Source: Methylomonas sp. ZR1 (GTDB taxonomy: Bacteria > Pseudomonadota > Gammaproteobacteria > Methylococcales > Methylomonadaceae). From it: a stretch of DNA of 64,000 nucleotides. Positions 8,116 to 17,323 of this stretch are shown here, in pieces. How positions within the stretch are numbered: the stretch's first letter is position 1; each line of letters starts with the position of its first letter. The position numbers and the translations under genes are program-made. Where the stretch lies: contig NZ_RCST01000001.1 in NCBI RefSeq assembly GCF_013141865.1, forward strand, positions 682,001 through 746,000, written 5' to 3'. Below the pieces are notes generated by a model. That model worked only from the letters and a program-made list of their open reading frames with translations, had not been told where the DNA came from and did no database searches.

Positions 8116-8898
8116 ATGCGTAATGCTGCTAGATTTTGCCTCAATCGCGCCAAAGACCTTATTGCAAAAGATGATGAAGTTTCCGCAAGGTATGCGTGCT
8201 TAGAATTACGGTTTTGTATCGAATATATTACCTATTCACAGTTGGAGTTATATATACAAGAAGTTTCTGATGACGCTCTAAAAAAATGGACTCCGAAGCA
8301 AATCATAAGTTTATTATTGGATTGTGACCCCAACGCTGATAAAAGCATTATTGTTTCTTTAGGGGTTCAGGAAAAACTTGGTGAGCCAGCCGAAACACAA
8401 TTGCTCGGTGAAGATCACCGTTTCTCCCTTAAATGGGCTAATACGCAACATAACGCACTTGGAAACTTCCTCCACGCTCCTACGTTCGCACAAATTGAAT
8501 CAGGAAAAACCAAGGGTAAAGAAGAAGTTTTAAAAAAAGCGACTACTGTGGTTAATGAAATCGAGAAAATTCTGAGTTCTCCGGTATTTAACGTGAATTT
8601 TGGGAGTTTTTATAAATTTCAATGCAGTTATTGTAAGAAAGACATTAAATGTAGAAAGGAAAGTATTAATAAAGATCTAGGTATTGTTTGCCAAGACGTA
8701 AAATGTAAAGCCGTGCATGACATAGTTTCTGAAGACGAAGGCACGTTCACCGTAAAAGCTAGGGAAATAGAATACCTTTGTAATTCATGCGATACCATCA
8801 ATTATGTGGGTTATCATTTAATAAAACTTGGTAATGTATTTTCATGTTTTAAATGTGGGGGGAAGTCGCAAGTTAAATATGTTTTTTCACCTATTTAA
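8116..8898 (+). CDS. Hypothetical AT-rich protein with two C-terminal zinc ribbons
   Basis: 260 residues, not recognised. Residues 1-165 are helical and charged, without membrane segments. The C-terminal third has two zinc-binding pairs: CSYC with CQDVKC, and CNSC with CFKC. The gene is markedly AT-rich and uses A/T-ending codons (for example AAA, ATA, TTA), unlike rluB just upstream, which points to horizontal acquisition. No Shine-Dalgarno is obvious before ATG 8116. It stands alone between rluB and a cluster of palindromic repeats. The N-terminal helical part plus zinc ribbons is a layout seen in accessory and defence-associated proteins, but I cannot assign a function. Confidence 0.75.
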   Translation: MRNAARFCLNRAKDLIAKDDEVSARYACLELRFCIEYITYSQLELYIQEVSDDALKKWTPKQIISLLLDCDPNADKSIIVSLGVQEKLGEPAETQLLGEDHRFSLKWANTQHNALGNFLHAPTFAQIESGKTKGKEEVLKKATTVVNEIEKILSSPVFNVNFGSFYKFQCSYCKKDIKCRKESINKDLGIVCQDVKCKAVHDIVSEDEGTFTVKAREIEYLCNSCDTINYVGYHLIKLGNVFSCFKCGGKSQVKYVFSPI

Positions 8899-9004
8899 TT
8901 GGAGTTGATCTCCGTTTTCGTGTCCACTTGGAATTTCTGTTTGTATTGTTAGAGATTCGCTATCGCGAAAATTTATTGAATGCCGGTTCCCGCACCGGCG
9001 GGCG

Positions 9005-9040
9005 GGTTACTTTTCTTTGCTTGTCCAAAGAAAAGTAACC
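9005..9040. repeat. Perfect palindrome, GGTTACTTTTCTTTG arms
   Basis: Arms 9005-9019 and 9026-9040 are perfectly complementary over 15 bp with a six-base loop (CTTGTC). The same GGTTACTTTTCTTTG...CAAAGAAAAGTAACC unit is a widespread intergenic repeat in gammaproteobacteria. It opens a compact cluster of hairpins that continues to 9183. Confidence 0.85.
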
Positions 9041-9079
9041 AAAAGAAAAGACACCCGAATGCCGCTTTTATCCTGCGCT

Positions 9080-9183
9080 CCGAAGCTTTCGCCGAGGGTT
9101 GCCGAAAGGGGCTTCCTGCCCCTTCGGCAACGCGATGCATCCCTGCATCGCCCCTAACGGGCTATTCTCGGCGAAAGCTTCGG
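9080..9183. repeat. Nested inverted repeats (REP-like cluster)
   Basis: An outer perfect 17-bp inverted repeat (CCGAAGCTTTCGCCGAG at 9080-9096 with its complement at 9167-9183) encloses a second, nearly perfect stem (GTTGCCGAAAGGGGC at 9098-9112 against 9118-9131) and a small palindrome around GATGCATCCCTGCATC (9134-9149). No protein-coding signal is convincing here. The arrangement suggests a mobile palindromic element (REP/MITE-like), perhaps able to fold into a cloverleaf. Confidence 0.75.
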
Positions 9184-9258
9184 TGCTCGGCGCGGCATAC
9201 GGGAAAACCCCAACCCATCGCGAATTTTTTTACGCTAACTCTGCGTAGTATCGTAGGC

Positions 9259-9290
9259 GTAGGGTGGGCACGGTTTTTGTGCCCACGCGG
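9259..9290. repeat. 32-bp dispersed repeat, copy 1 (GTAGGGTGGGCA type)
   Basis: This 32-base stretch is the exact reverse complement of 32805-32836. It contains GTGGGCAC and GTGCCCAC as an inner hairpin around a T-rich loop. It is a dispersed palindromic repeat, not a gene. Confidence 0.8.
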
Positions 9291-9444
9291 TATTGGCATA
9301 GGCCCAGCATGCTCGCTTCCCTCGCCGATAAAACTCCCATCAAAGCAATTCGCTAGCTATTGCAAATCAGGATGGCTTACCATGAGCCGACTTTTGATGT
9401 TTGTTTCAATTCCAGCAGGTTTTTATACCGGGGCGGATAGAAAA
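9291..9444. other. Intergenic stretch upstream of the deaminase pseudogene
   Basis: No gene is supported here. The deaminase reading frame is open leftward through the repeats, but that part of the translation is only translated repeat sequence. No clear promoter was seen. Confidence 0.4.
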
Positions 9445-11013
9445 ATGGCAATTTGGCAGATTAGCTCAACTCTAAAATTTACCCTGCTGACCGCTGTTTT
9501 CCTGGTTTCCGGGTGTGTCAACCATGCCGATTTGGCGGAGGCTCCCGGCGAAAACCTGGTAGTCCAATCCGTGCCGGATTTGAATTATCTGGCAACGCAA
9601 AGTTACTATCACGAACTGATTTCCGGCACGATGCCCAGCATCGCCGAATTGACCCTGTTCACCAATCAACTGCCCAAGGGCGGCGATCTACACCACCACT
9701 ATTCAGGTGCGCTTTACGTGGAGACTTATCTGGATTAGGTGGACAAAAGCCATTTTTGTATTTGCTTGGACAACGCCTGCCAAGGCGGCACCAAAGCTGA
9801 GTTGGATTGGGCGGCTAAATACGAGGTTGTCAAGCATTGGAAGTCAGGCACTTGCGTTAGCGCCGGTGATTTGCGGACCAAGAAAAAATATTCAACCCTC
9901 TACCGCGATCTGCTGAAGCGATGGTCGGATAAAGATTTTGCCAACCACTTTCACGAACAATCCCCGCCGGACCAACAGTTTTTCGATACCTTCGGTTTCT
10001 TCGGATCGGTATCCGACTATTCCTATCAAGCAGGTTTGCAGGCGCTTAAACAGCGGGCCATAGCCGAAAACGTGTTGTATTTGGAGACCATGCTGAAAAG
10101 CGCGCCGGCCATCGATAATCCGGCGCTGGCAAAGACACTCAACGCCTTAAACGCCGACAGCACCGATCTGGAAATGGAAGCGGCCTTTCAGGCTTATTTC
10201 GATTTTCTGGCAAGCGATCCGGCATCCAAGGCCGCCGTAGAGGAGTATGCCGTTTCCCATGAACAAGCGGCCGCCGGTATCAATGATGGCAATTTTACAC
10301 TGCGCTTTCAGACCTATGTGTCGCGCAACAGCGAGCCGGGTAAGGTATTCTCTGGCTTGTATGCCGCTTTCGCCGCCGCGTAGCAATCGGCTTTGATTGT
10401 GGGTGTTAATTTGGTAGGGCCGGAAAACGGTTATATCGCGATGCGCGACTATAGCTTGCATATGAAAATGCTACGGTTTTTGCGGCAGCACTTTCCCGAG
10501 ACCAAACTGTCGCTGCATGCCGGTGAGTTGGTGTTGGGCATGGTGCCGCCGGAAGGCTTGAAAAGCCATATCCAAGAAGCGCTAAATACCGCCGGAGCGC
10601 AGCGTATTGGGCACGGGATAGACATCGTGCATGAAACCGATGCCTATCAATTGCTGGAGCAGATGAAAACCGGCGACGTGGCGGTCGAGATCAATCTAAC
10701 CAGCAATGCGTTTATTTTGGGAGTGGAATACGAGGCCCATCCCTTGCAGTTATACCGGCGCTATCACGTGCCTTATGTGATTTCCACCGATGATGCCGGG
10801 GTGTCGCGTAACAATTTAAGCAACGAATATCTGTTATTTACCAGTCGCTACAAACCTGCTTACGACGAATTGAAGGCCGTGGTTTACAACAGTATCGATT
10901 ACGCTTTTTTGCATGACCAGGAAAAGGCTGAGGCGCGGCGGGAATTGGATAAACGCTTTACCGTTTTCGAAGCAAAAATAGCCAAACAGCTTGAACTTGA
11001 AGAATCTCCCTGA
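9445..11013 (+). pseudogene. Adenosine deaminase-like lipoprotein, interrupted by two in-frame TAG codons
   Basis: A single frame of 523 codons encodes a metallo-hydrolase of the adenosine/AMP deaminase family. ATG 9445 starts a lipoprotein signal peptide with lipobox VSGC. Family motifs are all present in order: the HxH metal site in GGDLHHHYSG, SLHAGE, RIGHG and STDDAG. The length matches secreted ADGF-type deaminases (~500), which convert adenosine to inosine. Two amber stops interrupt the same frame, at 9736-9738 (codon 98, YLD-stop-VDK) and 10381-10383 (codon 313, AAA-stop-QSA). There is no frameshift and no decay on either side, so the lesions are recent, or sequencing errors, or suppressed. 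The first could come from a TGG codon by a single G-to-A change. Confidence 0.85.
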
Positions 11014-11052
11014 GCCGCGCAACGGTAGTTAAGGCTTCGGGGACGTTAACAT

Positions 11053-14000
11053 TTAATGAAAATCCCTGGATTTACTCGCCAAGTCGCCGATCCAGCTACT
11101 CCAATCCTCCAACTTCCCGGCGACCAGATGCAACACGCCGTCATCTTGCTGGATGGTGCCGGTTACCGACAACAGACGAGCTTTGAGCAAGGGTTTGCGC
11201 TGGGCCAGGGCAGTGGCGGGCCAGACTACCAGGTTGACTTGGCCGGTTTCGTCTTCCAGTGTCACAAAAGTCACGCCGGATGCGGTCATCGGCCGTTGCC
11301 GGCAGATCACCAAACCTGCAACTTGAGCGATGCTGCCGTTACGCCGTTGCCATAAGGAAACGGCGGTAGTGACGCCGCGGCGGCGCAAGCGCTCGCGCAG
11401 CAGGGCCAGCGGGTGTTCGCGCAGGCTGAGCCGGGTGCTGGCGTAATCGGCCAGTACTTCTTGACCTGGCTTGGGCGGTTTTAACAACGGCGCGGCTTCG
11501 GCAATCACCGGCATGCCAAATACCGGCGTGGCCGATTCGACGCCGCCGGCGGCCCAGAAGGCGCGGTGCCGGTTGCCGGCCAGGGTTTTTAACGCATCTG
11601 CTGCCGCCAGGTGTTCCAAATCTTGCCGATCCAGAACCGCGCGTGCGGCAAGGTCAATGACATTGGCAAATGCTTGTCGGCCGCGGGCCTGGACAATCTT
11701 GGCCGCCGCTATTGGCGATAAACCTTTGACTTGATTAAAACCCAAACGCAAGGCCGGTGCGGCGTTGGCGGGAAACTCCAACGAGCATTCGCTGAGACTG
11801 GCTTGCACATCCACCGGGCGCACTTCTACGCCATGGCGGCGGGCGTCTTGCACCAATTGCGACGGCCCGTAAAAACCCATCGGTTGACTGTTCAGCAAGG
11901 CGCAACAAAACGCCGCCGGATGATGGCGTTTCAACCAGGCCGACACATAAGCCAGCAAGGCAAAGCTGGCGGAATGCGATTCTGGGAAACCGTAATCCCC
12001 AAAGCCTTTGATCTGCTGAAATATCCGTTGGGCGAACGCCTGGCTATAACCGCGCACTCGCATGCCGTCCAGCAATTTGCGCTCGAACGGTTCCAGGCCG
12101 CCCTTGCGTTTCCAGGCTGCCATCGCTCGGCGAAGTTGGTCGGCTTCGTCGGCAGTGAAACCGGCCGCGACCATGGCCAGTTGCATGACTTGTTCCTGAA
12201 AAATCGGGATGCCCAGTGTACGTTCCAGCACGGCTTGGACTTCCGGGCTGGGGTACTCCACGGGCTCCAAGCCTTTGCGCCGGGCCAGGTATGGATGCAC
12301 CATTTCCCCCTGAATCGGGCCGGGGCGGACGATGGCGATTTCGATGACCAGATCGTAATAATTGGCCGGCTTCAGGCGCGGCAGCATGGTCATTTGCGCC
12401 CGCGACTCGACTTGGAACACGCCGATGCTGTCGGCTTGTTGCAGCATTTGGTAAACCGCCGGGTCTTCGGCGGGAATGTCGGCTAAAGTCCAGGGGATGT
12501 TGGGTGAGCCTGTTTCTTCGGTAGGGGTGATAAAAGTCGAAACAGTCCCTTCTCCCTCCGGGAGAAGGTTAGGATGAGGGCGGTGGTTATGGTTTGAATA
12601 TTCCCTCACCCCATCCCTCTCCCGGCGGGAGAGGGCGTTTCTGCAATTTTCTTCAACAAAGGGATATTGGTGCTGGGGCGGACGGCAATATTGACCAAGA
12701 TACTCCAGCGCTTTACGAATCGCACTGAGCATGCCCAACGCCAGTACATCGACCTTCAACAAGCCCATCGCTTCCAGATCGTCTTTTTCCCATTGAATCA
12801 CGGTACGATCAGCCATGGCGGCATTTTCCACCGGCACCAATCTGGATAATTCGTCGCGAGCGATGACGAAGCCGCCGACGTGCTGCGACAGATGGCGAGG
12901 AAAGCCTTTGATTTGCTCGACCAGCAGCGCCAAGCGTTGCACGATGGGGCTGTCCGGGTCGAAGCCGCATTCTTTTAAAGACTCCGGCATCAATTGATAG
13001 CCGTCCCAACGATCCACGCTATCGGCCAGGCGTTCGACTTGCGCCAAGTTCAAACCCAGGGCCTTGCCGACGTCGCGCACCGCGCTGCGGCTGCGGTAGG
13101 TAATCACCGTGGCGGCCAGCGCGGCGCGATGCCGGCCGTATTTTCGATAGATATATTGAATCACTTGCTCGCGGCGTTCGTGCTCGAAATCGACATCAAT
13201 GTCCGGCGGTTCGTTGCGCTCACGAGACAAAAAACGTTCGAATAATAGGTTCATCCGGCTCGGATCGACTTCGGTAATCCCCAAACAAAAGCACACCGCC
13301 GAATTAGCCGCCGAGCCGCGGCCTTGGCAGAGTATGCCTTGTTTCCGGGCGTATCGGACGATGTCATCCACGGTCAAAAAATACGGCTCGTAAGCCAAGT
13401 CGGCGATCAGTGCCAGCTCGTGTTCGATTTGTTGACGAACTTTTGCCGGCTCGCCATGCGGCCAGCGTTTGCGGATGCCGGTTTCGGTCAAATGCCGCAG
13501 CCAGGAAGTGGGCGTATACCCATCCGGCACCAGTTCTTGCGGATATTCGTAGCGCAACTCGTCCAACGAAAAGTGGCAGCGCTCGGCGATAACCAAGGAT
13601 TGTTGCAGCCATTCAGACGGATACAGCTCGGCCTGCCGGGATAGCGGGCGTAAATGCCGTTCGCCGTTAGCGAACAAGGCATAGCCCAGTTGCGATAAGG
13701 GCTGGTCAAGGCGGATCGCGGTCAGTGTATCCTGTAAGGCTTGGCGCGAGCGGCGATGCATGTGCACGTCGTTGCAGGCGACAATTGGCATGTCTAAGCG
13801 TCGGGCGGTAGCTTGCGCCTGCTGGCAATAGTCTTCGTCGCGGCCGGATAGAAACAGGCCGATCCCCAGCCATAAATCGCCGGCAAATAACTGTTTCAAC
13901 CAATAGCCATCTTCTTCCCGGTAACAGTCGTTGGTTAGCCAGATCGCCAGACAACCTTGCGGAAAGTGTTCGGCCAAATCGGTCCTGGTTAGCCGATAGT

Positions 14001-14346
14001 GGCCTTTTTCGGCTTGGCGGCGGGCCAGGGTGATAAAAGCGGACAGGTTGCCGTAGCTGGCCCTGTCAGTGGCCAGCAAGAGCAATTTCAGACCGTCGTC
14101 CAAGACAAACTCGCTGCCGATGATCAGTTTGATATGGTGTTTCTTAGCGGCCAGATGCGCTCTTACCACGCCGGCCAGCGAGCATTCGTCGGTCAGTGCC
14201 AGTGCCTGGTAACCCAGGCGGGCGGCTTCCTCGACTAGTTCTTCCGGATGCGAGGCGCCGCGCAGAAAACTAAAGTTGGACAGGCAATGCAATTCCGCAA
14301 AGCCGATGTTGGGTGTGGAGGCCTCATCCGAACAAGCCATGCACAA
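11053..14346 (-). CDS. dnaE2: Error-prone DNA polymerase DnaE2 (ImuC)
   Basis: 1,097 residues, slightly longer than the usual ~1,030-1,080. The N-terminal PHP domain begins FAELHCLSNFSFLRGASHPEE cut here to its start (FAELHCLSNFSFLRG); polymerase III alpha-type blocks follow (LCQGRGSAANSAVCF, PPDIDVDFEHERRE, GFPRHLSQHVGGFV), and an OB domain ends the protein. It is the catalytic subunit of the ImuA/ImuB/DnaE2 translesion mutasome, working at lesions after DNA damage. A palindromic repeat is inserted in frame at about residues 569-600, between two conserved blocks. The gene overlaps imuB by 23 bases and is last in the lexA operon. Confidence 0.93.
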   Translation of the reverse strand: MCMACSDEASTPNIGFAELHCLSNFSFLRGASHPEELVEEAARLGYQALALTDECSLAGVVRAHLAAKKHHIKLIIGSEFVLDDGLKLLLLATDRASYGNLSAFITLARRQAEKGHYRLTRTDLAEHFPQGCLAIWLTNDCYREEDGYWLKQLFAGDLWLGIGLFLSGRDEDYCQQAQATARRLDMPIVACNDVHMHRRSRQALQDTLTAIRLDQPLSQLGYALFANGERHLRPLSRQAELYPSEWLQQSLVIAERCHFSLDELRYEYPQELVPDGYTPTSWLRHLTETGIRKRWPHGEPAKVRQQIEHELALIADLAYEPYFLTVDDIVRYARKQGILCQGRGSAANSAVCFCLGITEVDPSRMNLLFERFLSRERNEPPDIDVDFEHERREQVIQYIYRKYGRHRAALAATVITYRSRSAVRDVGKALGLNLAQVERLADSVDRWDGYQLMPESLKECGFDPDSPIVQRLALLVEQIKGFPRHLSQHVGGFVIARDELSRLVPVENAAMADRTVIQWEKDDLEAMGLLKVDVLALGMLSAIRKALEYLGQYCRPPQHQYPFVEENCRNALSRRERDGVREYSNHNHRPHPNLLPEGEGTVSTFITPTEETGSPNIPWTLADIPAEDPAVYQMLQQADSIGVFQVESRAQMTMLPRLKPANYYDLVIEIAIVRPGPIQGEMVHPYLARRKGLEPVEYPSPEVQAVLERTLGIPIFQEQVMQLAMVAAGFTADEADQLRRAMAAWKRKGGLEPFERKLLDGMRVRGYSQAFAQRIFQQIKGFGDYGFPESHSASFALLAYVSAWLKRHHPAAFCCALLNSQPMGFYGPSQLVQDARRHGVEVRPVDVQASLSECSLEFPANAAPALRLGFNQVKGLSPIAAAKIVQARGRQAFANVIDLAARAVLDRQDLEHLAAADALKTLAGNRHRAFWAAGGVESATPVFGMPVIAEAAPLLKPPKPGQEVLADYASTRLSLREHPLALLRERLRRRGVTTAVSLWQRRNGSIAQVAGLVICRQRPMTASGVTFVTLEDETGQVNLVVWPATALAQRKPLLKARLLSVTGTIQQDDGVLHLVAGKLEDWSSWIGDLASKSRDFH
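12547..12640. repeat. Palindromic repeat inserted in frame inside dnaE2
   Basis: Two hairpins lie head to head: CCTTCTCCC/GGGAGAAGG near 12548-12568 and CCCTCTCCC/GGGAGAGGG at 12615-12635 (3-base loop). On the minus strand they translate as SRRERDGVRE and RPHPNLLPEGEG, peptides typical of REP-type insertions in coding regions. The first hairpin is nearly the same as the one at 48392-48410 in an intergenic region. The reading frame is kept, so the element added ~30 residues to the polymerase. Confidence 0.8.
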
Positions 14347-15814
14347 ACCATTGTTGTTTGGCGTTTAAATCTCGATAAATCCATAACCGGCGGCCGCTAA
14401 TATCTTGGGCGCTGTGATAGTCGCGGCGGATCGGCTGGTCGTCCCACCAGCCGGACTCGATGCGTTCCGCCAACGATAGCAGGCTAAGGCCGCTTAGCCG
14501 CACCGGTTCGGGATTAGTTAGCAGCCACAAAGGCCTGGGCGCTAAATCGGGATTGGCGGTTAGTTGGTTTGGTGCAACGGTCATGGCGCGTTCCGGGCGA
14601 TGGTCGGCTTGCGCGCCGGGAAATTTCAAGGCTTGATGGCCCAGTCTGGCCTGCAACTGATCCAAAACCGCTTGCCATTCGGCGTCACTGTCCGGTTTTT
14701 CGTGGTCGTCGAACAGGCTGAAGCGTTCCGGCTGAAATGGCACTATGGCTGCGCTGAGTAGGGTGATAGCCAGCACCGGGGCCGGCAACGGTGAGCGTTC
14801 GAGTTTTTCGTACAGCAAGTCGCACCAGTGTTTAGGGTTGCGGTTGCCGGCGCGAAAATCCAATACAAAAAACGTAGCCGGGCGGCCGTGATGCAGTAGT
14901 TCCAGCGTGATGCCTAAGGTTGTGGCATCGCGGGTTTTTAGAAACGCGGCAAATTCGCCGGCCAGTTGTTCGATGGCCGGAAAAAAATGTTCGATGCGTT
15001 CCAGTTCGATCGGCATCTCGCGGCTGGCCTGGAAGCGCGGCGGCCTATGGAAAGCCTGTAAAATTTGAGTTTGCTGACCGGCAAGTCTGTCCAGTTGTTG
15101 CAACAAGGTAGCACCATAGCGCTTGGCTAAACCGTCGCGCGGCAGTCGCCACAGGTCGGTGAGTTGGCGGATGCCGGTGCGCGATAGCCGATGCAAGATT
15201 TTATCCTCCAGCGCTAGCGCGGCGATGGGCAGTGGGCCCAGTGCCGAGCGCAAGGCTTGTCGGTCGATGACGATTGTTTCCTGACCAAGTTTGGTTAGCA
15301 ATACGCTGGCTGTAGGCGCGGGGCTGATGGCAATCGACGGCCGATGTCCGCTGCTTTGCCATACCGTTTTTAGCTTGTCTCTTAAACTTTCCACGCCGCC
15401 GAACAGGGTCAGACAGGAACGAATTTCCAGCAGCAGGCAGTCCGGCTGATCCAGGCTGACCCAGGGGCTGAAATCCAGCGCAATTTCGGCAAGTTGTTGT
15501 AATGCCTGGCGTTCGGCGAACGGGTCGCGGTTATGAATGCTCAGGCCGGGACATAGGGCTAAAGCGGCGGCGGGAGTCATGCCCGGTTCGACGCCGGCTT
15601 GCCGGGCTGGCGCCGAGACCGTATGTAGACGAGTCTGGCCTTTGTAGGACATAGCACTGGCGACGGCCTGATTTAAATCCAGATGCAGTGTAGTCAAAGC
15701 CAAGTCAGGAAAATAGGCGCATAGCCAAAGTTGGCTGTTGGCCGAATTGGGCTTTACGAGTGTGCCGATTCGCTCTGGCGGCGTTGGCGATAGCGCCCTG
15801 GCGGTGGCAGCCAT
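14324..15814 (-). CDS. imuB: ImuB, Y-family polymerase-like mutasome subunit
   Basis: 496 residues, normal for ImuB. The typical start of the conserved part is LWLCAYFPDLALTTL (~residue 29), followed by the Y-family palm and fingers regions; the acidic catalytic residues of active Y-family polymerases are not apparent, as expected for ImuB, which serves as an adaptor binding the beta clamp, ImuA and DnaE2. The ATG at 15814 gives a 28-residue leader before the conserved part, so the true start may be slightly further in. It starts seven bases after imuA ends and overlaps dnaE2 by 23 bases. Confidence 0.92.
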   Translation of the reverse strand: MAATARALSPTPPERIGTLVKPNSANSQLWLCAYFPDLALTTLHLDLNQAVASAMSYKGQTRLHTVSAPARQAGVEPGMTPAAALALCPGLSIHNRDPFAERQALQQLAEIALDFSPWVSLDQPDCLLLEIRSCLTLFGGVESLRDKLKTVWQSSGHRPSIAISPAPTASVLLTKLGQETIVIDRQALRSALGPLPIAALALEDKILHRLSRTGIRQLTDLWRLPRDGLAKRYGATLLQQLDRLAGQQTQILQAFHRPPRFQASREMPIELERIEHFFPAIEQLAGEFAAFLKTRDATTLGITLELLHHGRPATFFVLDFRAGNRNPKHWCDLLYEKLERSPLPAPVLAITLLSAAIVPFQPERFSLFDDHEKPDSDAEWQAVLDQLQARLGHQALKFPGAQADHRPERAMTVAPNQLTANPDLAPRPLWLLTNPEPVRLSGLSLLSLAERIESGWWDDQPIRRDYHSAQDISGRRLWIYRDLNAKQQWFVHGLFG

Positions 15815-15821
15815 GGCGGTC

Positions 15822-16436
15822 TTACAGCGGCAAGGTCAAAGACGCACGTTGCAAACTGCCGCGCGCCTTTAAAATCTGTAATGCCAGGCCGGTTTTCGCG
15901 GGTCTGACTTCCAAGCGCAATGCCGTGTAGCCGCTGCCGCTGCGCTGTTTGGGAAATAGCACTGCCAACGCCGAGCCGGCTTCCGCGGCCAGTTGTAAGC
16001 GGCGGATTTGATGATCACTGAGCCGGCGTGGCCAGGCCAAGGCCATGCCGCAGCGGCCGCTACGCAGCAGTTTTTCCAGACTCCAGGGAATGTCCGCTTC
16101 TTGCCGGCAATCGACTACCAGAACATAGCTTGCATCAATGCCTGCCTGTAGTAAGGCCGGTGCATAGACTTGCTGGGGCGGCGCGATCCAGGCTATCCAG
16201 CGCTTGGTTTGAGTTATGTAGGCCATGGCCGGCAGCAACAGGCTTAATTCGCCGATGCCCAAGCAGGGCGATAGAATTTCCAGTACGCCGCCCAGCGGCC
16301 AGCCGCCACCGGGCAGCAAGGCATCCAACTCGGCAAAACCGCTGGCAATTGTTCGCCAGTTTTGATTTTTCGAATGCAATCCGCGCCAAATCCCGGTCTG
16401 GGTGCGTAACAGCTGATCCAGGGGAGTTGCATTCAT
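15822..16436 (-). CDS. imuA: ImuA, RecA/SulA-like mutasome protein
   Basis: 204 residues. The conserved [22 protein letters not shown] segment, quoted here as [14 protein letters not shown], is typical of ImuA and RecA-related proteins; the Walker A of RecA is degenerate ([12 protein letters not shown]). Family members interact with ImuB and stimulate translesion synthesis by DnaE2. The ATG overlaps the stop of lexA by four bases, so translation is probably coupled. Confidence 0.9.
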   Translation of the reverse strand: MNATPLDQLLRTQTGIWRGLHSKNQNWRTIASGFAELDALLPGGGWPLGGVLEILSPCLGIGELSLLLPAMAYITQTKRWIAWIAPPQQVYAPALLQAGIDASYVLVVDCRQEADIPWSLEKLLRSGRCGMALAWPRRLSDHQIRRLQLAAEAGSALAVLFPKQRSGSGYTALRLEVRPAKTGLALQILKARGSLQRASLTLPL

Positions 16437-17044
16437 AGCCCGCTGCGAATCACGCCGACTACCAGGCCTTCTATTACCAAAGGTTCGCGCTGCAAATCGA
16501 CTTCAATGATGGAAAAATCCGGATTGGCCGGCTCCAGAAACGCTTTAACGCCCTCCAGGCGTAGCCGCTTTACCGTGGCTTCATCGTGAATCCGCGCAAC
16601 GACGATCTGGCCGTTGCGCGCTTCCGGCGTGCGTTGCACGGCTAAAAGATCGCCATCCAGAATGCCGGCATCGCGCATGCTCATGCCTTGTACCCGTAAC
16701 AGATAATCGGCGCGGTTGTCGAACAACTCTGGCCCCAGGCGGCAATAGCGCTCGATATGTTCTTCGGCCAGTATCGGCTGGCCCGCCGCCACCCGGCCAA
16801 CCAGGGGCAGGCCTTGCTCGGGATTGGGTGTCGCTTTCAGCAAGCGGATGCCGCGCGATGCGGCCGGCACGAGTTCGATGGCGCCCTTGCGTGCCAGAGC
16901 CTGCAAATGGCCGCGAATACTGTTGGTGGAGCGCACGCCAAAGGCCGCGGCGATTTCGGCGATGGTCGGCGGAAAGCCATCCTGTAACAGGCTGCGCTCG
17001 ATGAAAGTCAGGATGTCTTGTTGGCGGTCGGTGAGTGGTTTCAT
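16433..17044 (-). CDS. lexA: LexA repressor heading the mutasome operon
   Basis: 203 residues, full length. The N-terminal winged helix includes [20 protein letters not shown]. The self-cleavage site is A87-G88 (GRVAAGQP) and the catalytic dyad is S122 (GMSMRD) with K159 (EATVKRL), so the autoproteolysis machinery is intact. LexA represses SOS genes until RecA filaments trigger its cleavage. A lexA copy heading an imuA-imuB-dnaE2 operon is often the second LexA of a genome, with its own operator; whether another copy exists lies outside this window. A perfect dyad overlaps its promoter (17060-17077). Confidence 0.92.
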   Translation of the reverse strand: MKPLTDRQQDILTFIERSLLQDGFPPTIAEIAAAFGVRSTNSIRGHLQALARKGAIELVPAASRGIRLLKATPNPEQGLPLVGRVAAGQPILAEEHIERYCRLGPELFDNRADYLLRVQGMSMRDAGILDGDLLAVQRTPEARNGQIVVARIHDEATVKRLRLEGVKAFLEPANPDFSIIEVDLQREPLVIEGLVVGVIRSGL

Positions 17045-17059
17045 GCTGCTTCTATGATT

Positions 17060-17077
17060 ACTGCTTTTATAAGCAGT
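17060..17077 (-). promoter_or_regulatory. Candidate LexA operator, ACTGCTT-N4-AAGCAGT
   Basis: A perfect 7-bp inverted repeat with a four-base AT spacer (ACTGCTTTTATAAGCAGT) sits 16 bases upstream of the lexA start and overlaps its -10 box. It differs from the classic enterobacterial SOS box (CTG-N10-CAG with TATAT core) in arm length, though it does contain CTG...CAG with the spacing CTG-N10-CAG. Autoregulation of lexA makes this the obvious operator. Confidence 0.75.
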
Positions 17078-17104
17078 ATAGTGCGTATGGTGGGATTAGC
17101 ACAA
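17075..17104 (-). promoter_or_regulatory. Sigma-70 promoter of the lexA-imuA-imuB-dnaE2 operon
   Basis: On the minus strand TTGTGC (17104-17099) and TATACT (17080-17075) are separated by 18 bases, close to the sigma-70 consensus. The -10 shares its last bases with the dyad at 17060-17077, an arrangement expected for repression by LexA. Confidence 0.7.
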
Positions 17105-17323
17105 CTATCCGGCAGCTATAAAAACTGCTGCTTGCACGCTAGCGGCTTTGAGCAGCTAGGTGGGTTTTATATGTTCAAACTTAGGCTTGGCAAGCGTTTG
17201 CCCGGAACAAATCCGATGCCATACGCGCGGGTAAAGGACGAGTGATGACAGGAGGGGCGGTTAATTATTAGCGGATGGAACGGTTAAACAAGATAAAGCT
17301 TCAGCAAACCAATGCTGTAATCC

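Noticed and set aside
8980..9444. Upstream extension of the deaminase frame
   Set aside because: It is translated palindromic repeat sequence; the signal peptide at 9445 marks the natural start.
11471..12486. Plus-strand open frames opposite dnaE2
   Set aside because: They are the antisense of conserved polymerase blocks and have no family features.
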